9,128 bases of DNA from the NCBI GenBank assembly GCA_904501875.1, contig CAJGCQ010000045.1, positions 1 through 9,128 on the forward strand. Reading direction: 5' to 3'. Below, one piece after another: positions 6,299 to 9,128 of the stretch; positions within the stretch are counted from its first letter, which is position 1, and each line of letters opens with the position of its first letter. This DNA comes from Clostridiaceae bacterium (lineage in GTDB: Bacteria > Bacillota > Clostridia > Oscillospirales > Acutalibacteraceae). Below the pieces are notes generated by a model. It worked only from the letters and a program-made list of their open reading frames with translations, did not search any database and had not been told where the DNA came from. The translations under genes were made by a program, and so were the position numbers.

Positions 6299-7028
6299 AA
6301 ATAAAAAAGCACACAACAAGTGGTATAAGCATTGCGGGGATATAATTCATAACCTTGATTTTGGTGATTTCCAGCATATTAAGTGCCAGAGCTATTATAA
6401 GCAGAGAGCCTATTACCGACATATTTGCAATTCCCGAGTCTGTAAGCACTGGGGAGATTGCCACGGCTAAAAGGGTTATGGACCCCTCTAAAATTATTAT
6501 CGGAAAGGCGGAAAGCATTACCCCTATACCGAGGCTGGAGGTAAACACCACAGCCGAAACACAGTCGATAATAGATTTTGAGTAAAGGGTGGAGTTGTCC
6601 CCCGAAATACCGCTGTTTACAGAGCCCACAATAGCCATAGCACCCACGCAGAAAAGAAGCGTGGCGGTTACAAATCCGTCGGCTATTTTGGTGTTGCCAA
6701 CCTTTTTGTTAAAGCTTTTTTCAAGCTGTTCTCCAAGGTTGTTTACCCGCTTATCAAGGTCGATAAGCTCACCTATAACAGCGCCTGACGCAAGGGAAAG
6801 TATAATAATTATTATATTAGTATTTTTCTCAAAAAGTCCCGTTATGCCTATATATATAACGCAAAGTGCCATTCCGTTCATAAGGGTTTTACGCACCCTT
6901 TCGGGCATGCCCTTTTTAAAGAGCAGGCCTAAGAGGCTGCCTATTATTACAAGCACAAAATTCACGACCGCACCGCTTAAAAGCACACGGCCTACAGGGG
7001 TTCCCGCCGCACTGTTTATCAAGTCCAT
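6297..7028 (-). CDS. DUF554 family membrane protein (YdfK/YqgA-like)
   Basis: A 243-residue polytopic membrane protein with the DUF554 pattern: a first helix at about 17-37 (GAVVNFVLVIIGSLLGLLFK), then KKGMPERVRKTLMNGMALCVIYIGI, a helix ending SGAVIGELIDLDKRVNNLGEQLEK, and ADGFVTATLLFCVGAMAIVGSVNSGISGD. Helices follow at about 155-190 and 200-242. The family is widespread, thought to act in the membrane, and has no firmly established substrate, so no function is assigned. The start at 7028 is preferred because GGTGAT, complementary to the 16S tail, lies 6 bases upstream and the length then fits the family. The frame runs open further to a TTG at 7127, but that extension would pass through the candidate promoter and into the palindromic repeat. 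The CapA gene follows after 10 bases, making a two-gene operon. Confidence 0.88.
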   Translation of the reverse strand: MDLINSAAGTPVGRVLLSGAVVNFVLVIIGSLLGLLFKKGMPERVRKTLMNGMALCVIYIGITGLFEKNTNIIIIILSLASGAVIGELIDLDKRVNNLGEQLEKSFNKKVGNTKIADGFVTATLLFCVGAMAIVGSVNSGISGDNSTLYSKSIIDCVSAVVFTSSLGIGVMLSAFPIIILEGSITLLAVAISPVLTDSGIANMSVIGSLLIIALALNMLEITKIKVMNYIPAMLIPLVVCFFI

Positions 7029-7034
7029 TTTTGT

Positions 7035-7040
7035 ATCACC
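7035..7040 (-). promoter_or_regulatory. Ribosome binding site supporting the DUF554 start
   Basis: GGTGAT on the minus strand pairs with the GGTGAT part of the extended Shine-Dalgarno consensus and ends 6 bases before the ATG at 7028. It lies at or very near the predicted transcript start, so the leader would be unusually short. Confidence 0.5.
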
Positions 7041-7046
7041 ACTAAT

Positions 7047-7075
7047 AATATATAACAAACCCACCCAAATTGCAA
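7047..7075 (-). promoter_or_regulatory. Candidate promoter for the DUF554-CapA operon
   Basis: Read on the minus strand, TTGCAA (7070-7075) and TATATT (7047-7052) are 17 bp apart, a good match to a sigma-A promoter. Transcription would start near 7040. The palindromic repeat ends 26 bases upstream of the -35. Confidence 0.55.
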
Positions 7076-7101
7076 TAAAAATCGGCAATATTGCAGTAAG
7101 A

Positions 7102-7157
7102 TTAGGGTGGCAAGAACAATCCTCCAAAATTAGTTCAGATTATTCTTGCCACCCTAA
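7102..7157 (-). repeat. 56-bp palindromic repeat, copy 2 (inverted relative to copy 1)
   Basis: The 20-base arms 7102-7121 and 7138-7157 pair with one mismatch, which is a U-G wobble in minus-strand RNA; the loop is 16 bases (7122-7137). Read on the minus strand, it aligns along its full length with the copy at 2041-2096, including the loop segment ATTTTGGAG, with only a few substitutions and one loop indel. It lies between the hydF stop and the DUF554 promoter, where a transcript reading on from hydF would fold it. No U-run follows the stem on the minus strand. Confidence 0.75.
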
Positions 7158-7163
7158 AGTTTC

Positions 7164-7187
7164 GTAAAACAAAGGCCACCAAGCCTT
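7164..7187 (-). terminator. Weak candidate terminator after hydF
   Basis: On the minus strand, AAGGC and GCCTT form a 5-bp stem with a 6-base loop (7172-7187), followed by TGTTTT. It is positioned about 45 bases past the hydF stop. The stem is short, so termination here is doubtful; the larger palindrome just beyond it may contribute. Confidence 0.3.
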
Positions 7188-7230
7188 ATGGGGCGTCAGC
7201 GTAACCAGCTGGGGATATTATACTGTTTTT

Positions 7231-8433
7231 TCACTTTAAGATACTCAGCAAATCGGGGAAGGGCTCAAGCGAGCGCTTTAAAATGCCGTGCATCAGGGCT
7301 ATCGCAATGCCGTAATTGGTGACAGGTACCCCCTGCTCATTACAGCATTTAAGGCGTGATTTCATTTCCTTTTCGTTTAGCATACAGCCGCCGCAATGAA
7401 CCACCAAGGCGTACTGTGATAAATCTTCGGGGAATTCTGTGCCCGAGGTAAAGGAGTAGTTGAGTGATTTGCCCGTGTAGTTTTTAATCCAACCCGGGAG
7501 CTTCACCGTTCCTATATCTTGACATTGATGGTGGTGTGTGCACCCCTCGGAAATAAGTACCCTGTCGCCGTCCTTTAGCTTAGAAAGCTTTGCCGCACCG
7601 CCTATTACGGTGGCAAGGTCACCCTTATAGCGGGCAAAGAGGATTGAAAAAGAGGTAAGCGCCACATCCTTCGGTACAATTTTGCTTACAACGCCAAAGG
7701 CCTGAGAATCGGTTATTACCATACGAGGGGGCGTTTTTAGGGCTTTTAGCGCTGCCTCAAGCTCGGTTTCACGCACAACTGTAGTTAGTGCACCCGCCTC
7801 TAAAAGCTCACGCAGGGTTTGCTGTTGGGGAAGAATAAGCCTGCCCTTAGGGGCGGAGGAGTCTATGGGGGTTACCATTATTACCGCATCGCCCGATTTA
7901 ATCAAATCGGAAACGATTTTACGGTCGTTACCGGCCGCATTTGCAAGTGCGGCAATTTTTCCCTTTAATTCGTAGATACCCGTACCTGTCTCGGCGCTTA
8001 CATAAATTTCATCTTTGGTTTCGGAGGGGAATTTCGGCAGTAAATCCGACTTGTTGTAAACAATAACATAGGGAAGCTTGCGCTGTTTAAAAAGCGCTAT
8101 AAGCTCATTGTCTGCATTTTGCAAGCCCTTTTGAGCGTCAACCACAAGAACGGCAATATCCGCCTGACGGAGAATTTGCTTTGCTTTGGAAACCCGTTGC
8201 TCGCCAAGCTCACCCTCGTCGTCTATTCCCGGTGTGTCGATAATGACAACAGGACCCATAGGCAGTAGCTCCATTGCTTTTTTAACGGGGTCGGTTGTGG
8301 TGCCCTTAACATCGGATACCACCGAAAGCTTCTGCCCCGTTACGGCGTTGACAAGGCTTGATTTACCTGCGTTGCGCAGACCGAAAAAGCCGATATGTAC
8401 CCGCTCGGCAGAAACTGTGGAATTAAGACCCAT
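7231..8433 (-). CDS. hydF: [FeFe]-hydrogenase H-cluster maturation GTPase HydF
   Basis: A 400-residue cytoplasmic protein of the usual HydF length. HydF is the scaffold on which the diiron subcluster made by HydE and HydG is completed and delivered to the hydrogenase. The N-terminal GTPase domain shows G1 GLRNAGKS (18-25), G2 GTTTDP (44-49), G3 DTPG (66-69), G4 NKSD (127-130) and G5 SAE (146-148). The central part (about 175-290) is the dimerisation region. The C-terminal iron-sulfur domain carries the characteristic CxH (Cys298, His300) and, 45 residues later, HCGGC (His346, Cys347, Cys350), which bind the [4Fe-4S] cluster. The ATG at 8433 has AAGGAGGG (8440-8447) six bases upstream. The gene starts 18 bases after the hydG stop, so the two form an operon. 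The hydrogenase itself and hydE are not in the window. Confidence 0.96.
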   Translation of the reverse strand: MGLNSTVSAERVHIGFFGLRNAGKSSLVNAVTGQKLSVVSDVKGTTTDPVKKAMELLPMGPVVIIDTPGIDDEGELGEQRVSKAKQILRQADIAVLVVDAQKGLQNADNELIALFKQRKLPYVIVYNKSDLLPKFPSETKDEIYVSAETGTGIYELKGKIAALANAAGNDRKIVSDLIKSGDAVIMVTPIDSSAPKGRLILPQQQTLRELLEAGALTTVVRETELEAALKALKTPPRMVITDSQAFGVVSKIVPKDVALTSFSILFARYKGDLATVIGGAAKLSKLKDGDRVLISEGCTHHHQCQDIGTVKLPGWIKNYTGKSLNYSFTSGTEFPEDLSQYALVVHCGGCMLNEKEMKSRLKCCNEQGVPVTNYGIAIALMHGILKRSLEPFPDLLSILK

Positions 8434-8451
8434 AAAAATCCCTCCTTAGTA

Positions 8452-9128
8452 TTAGAATCGGAAATCGCGTCGGTTGGAGTTTTTAATCTGTTCGATGTTT
8501 TCGGTGGCGATTTTGCAGACCTTCTCGGCGGGAATCTTTTTAAGCTCCCTTTCAATCAGCTCAAAGCCAACCTTTTTGGTCTCCTCGCTTGCGTAATCCA
8601 CAAGGTATTCGCTTAGCGTCATAAGGGCGTTCGGGTGACAGCAGTTTAAAATCTGCCCATTTTTGCAAAGGCTCATAAAGCGGTCGCCCGTTCTGCCCTC
8701 ACGGTAGCAGGCGGTGCAAAATGAGGGTATAAAGCCCTTCTTCATCAGCCAGTTCACCACCTCATCAAGGGTTCTCTGGTCGGAAACATCAAACTGCTCG
8801 GAATCGTGGGGGCGTTCTTCCTCGGTATATCCGCCTACAGATGTGCGGGAGGCACCGCTTATTTGGGAAATACCAAGCTCCAACGCTCTGCCCCTGACTT
8901 CCTCGCTTTCTCTTGTGGAAATAATCATACCCGTGTAGGGTACGGCAATGCGGATACATGCTATAATTTTCTCAAAAATTTCGTTAGGAATTCCGTTATC
9001 GAATAGATTCGGGTCAATATCGTCGGCACGCTTAATTCTCGGAACGCTTATGGTGTGGGGGCCTACGCCGTGTACCGCCTCTAAATGCTCGGCGTGCATT
9101 AAAAGCCCCGCAAACTCGTACTGGTAAC
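8452..9128 (-). CDS. hydG: [FeFe]-hydrogenase H-cluster radical SAM maturase HydG (3' half only)
   Basis: The frame is open to the window edge (the last whole codon ends at 9126), giving 224 C-terminal residues of a protein that is usually about 470 long; the N-terminal radical SAM CxxxCxxC motif lies outside. HydG cleaves tyrosine into p-cresol, CO and cyanide, which become ligands of the H-cluster. Visible family features are YEFAGLLMHAEHLE and VGPHTISVPR in the barrel, SGASRTSVGGY, and the C-terminal auxiliary cluster motif CTAC with a third cysteine 22 residues on (Cys137, Cys140 and Cys163 of the visible part, ending CHPNAL). This CX2CX22C motif separates HydG from its relative ThiH. The stop is 18 bases before hydF. 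No damage is visible in the part present. An ATG at 9099 lies inside the conserved barrel and is not the start. Confidence 0.96.
   Translation of the reverse strand, partial: YQYEFAGLLMHAEHLEAVHGVGPHTISVPRIKRADDIDPNLFDNGIPNEIFEKIIACIRIAVPYTGMIISTRESEEVRGRALELGISQISGASRTSVGGYTEEERPHDSEQFDVSDQRTLDEVVNWLMKKGFIPSFCTACYREGRTGDRFMSLCKNGQILNCCHPNALMTLSEYLVDYASEETKKVGFELIERELKKIPAEKVCKIATENIEQIKNSNRRDFRF

Noticed and set aside
7029..7127. N-terminal extension of the DUF554 protein to a TTG at 7127
   Set aside because: It would translate the palindromic repeat and the candidate promoter, and the family length fits a start at 7028, which has a GGTGAT ribosome site.
6589..7167. Plus-strand open frame of 192 codons opposite the DUF554 gene
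   Set aside because: It is antisense to a clear DUF554 protein, has low-complexity composition, and its end is translated repeat sequence.

Overview
The window looks like chromosomal DNA from a Gram-positive, anaerobic clostridium, most likely an Oscillospiraceae/Ruminococcaceae-type gut bacterium. This is inferred from [FeFe]-hydrogenase maturation genes, dockerin and cohesin modules, strong AGGAGG-type ribosome binding sites and a moderate-to-low G+C content. No species can be named from the sequence alone.

Layout. (1) 1-1973, plus strand: the 3' end of a secreted protein with a cadherin-like domain and a C-terminal type I dockerin. It is followed 29 bases later by a membrane-anchored cohesin protein that also carries a cadherin-like domain. 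A perfect 18-bp bidirectional terminator (1984-2024) closes this unit. (2) 2041-2096: first copy of a 56-bp imperfect palindrome. (3) 2139-4653, minus strand: a complete three-gene zinc/manganese-type ABC uptake operon (binding lipoprotein, ATPase, permease). It has a near-consensus promoter at 4682-4710 and a Fur/Zur-type palindrome at 4659-4681 over the predicted transcription start. (4) 4711-4951: a gene-free spacer with a strong hairpin terminator. (5) 4952-7028, minus strand: a tightly coupled pair, a DUF554 membrane protein followed by a membrane-anchored CapA-family protein, with a candidate promoter at 7047-7075. (6) 7102-7157: second copy of the palindrome, in opposite orientation. 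(7) 7231-9128, minus strand: hydF and the 3' half of hydG, which mature the H-cluster of [FeFe]-hydrogenase.

The most distinctive parts are the adjacent dockerin/cohesin genes, which suggest a small non-classical cell-surface docking system, and the two inverted copies of the 56-bp palindrome with a conserved loop. Next come the well-formed putative Zur promoter and the binding protein lacking one canonical histidine ligand. The hyd, DUF554 and CapA genes look ordinary for this group. Metal and ligand specificities are inferences. No tRNA, rRNA, CRISPR array or transposase gene was found.
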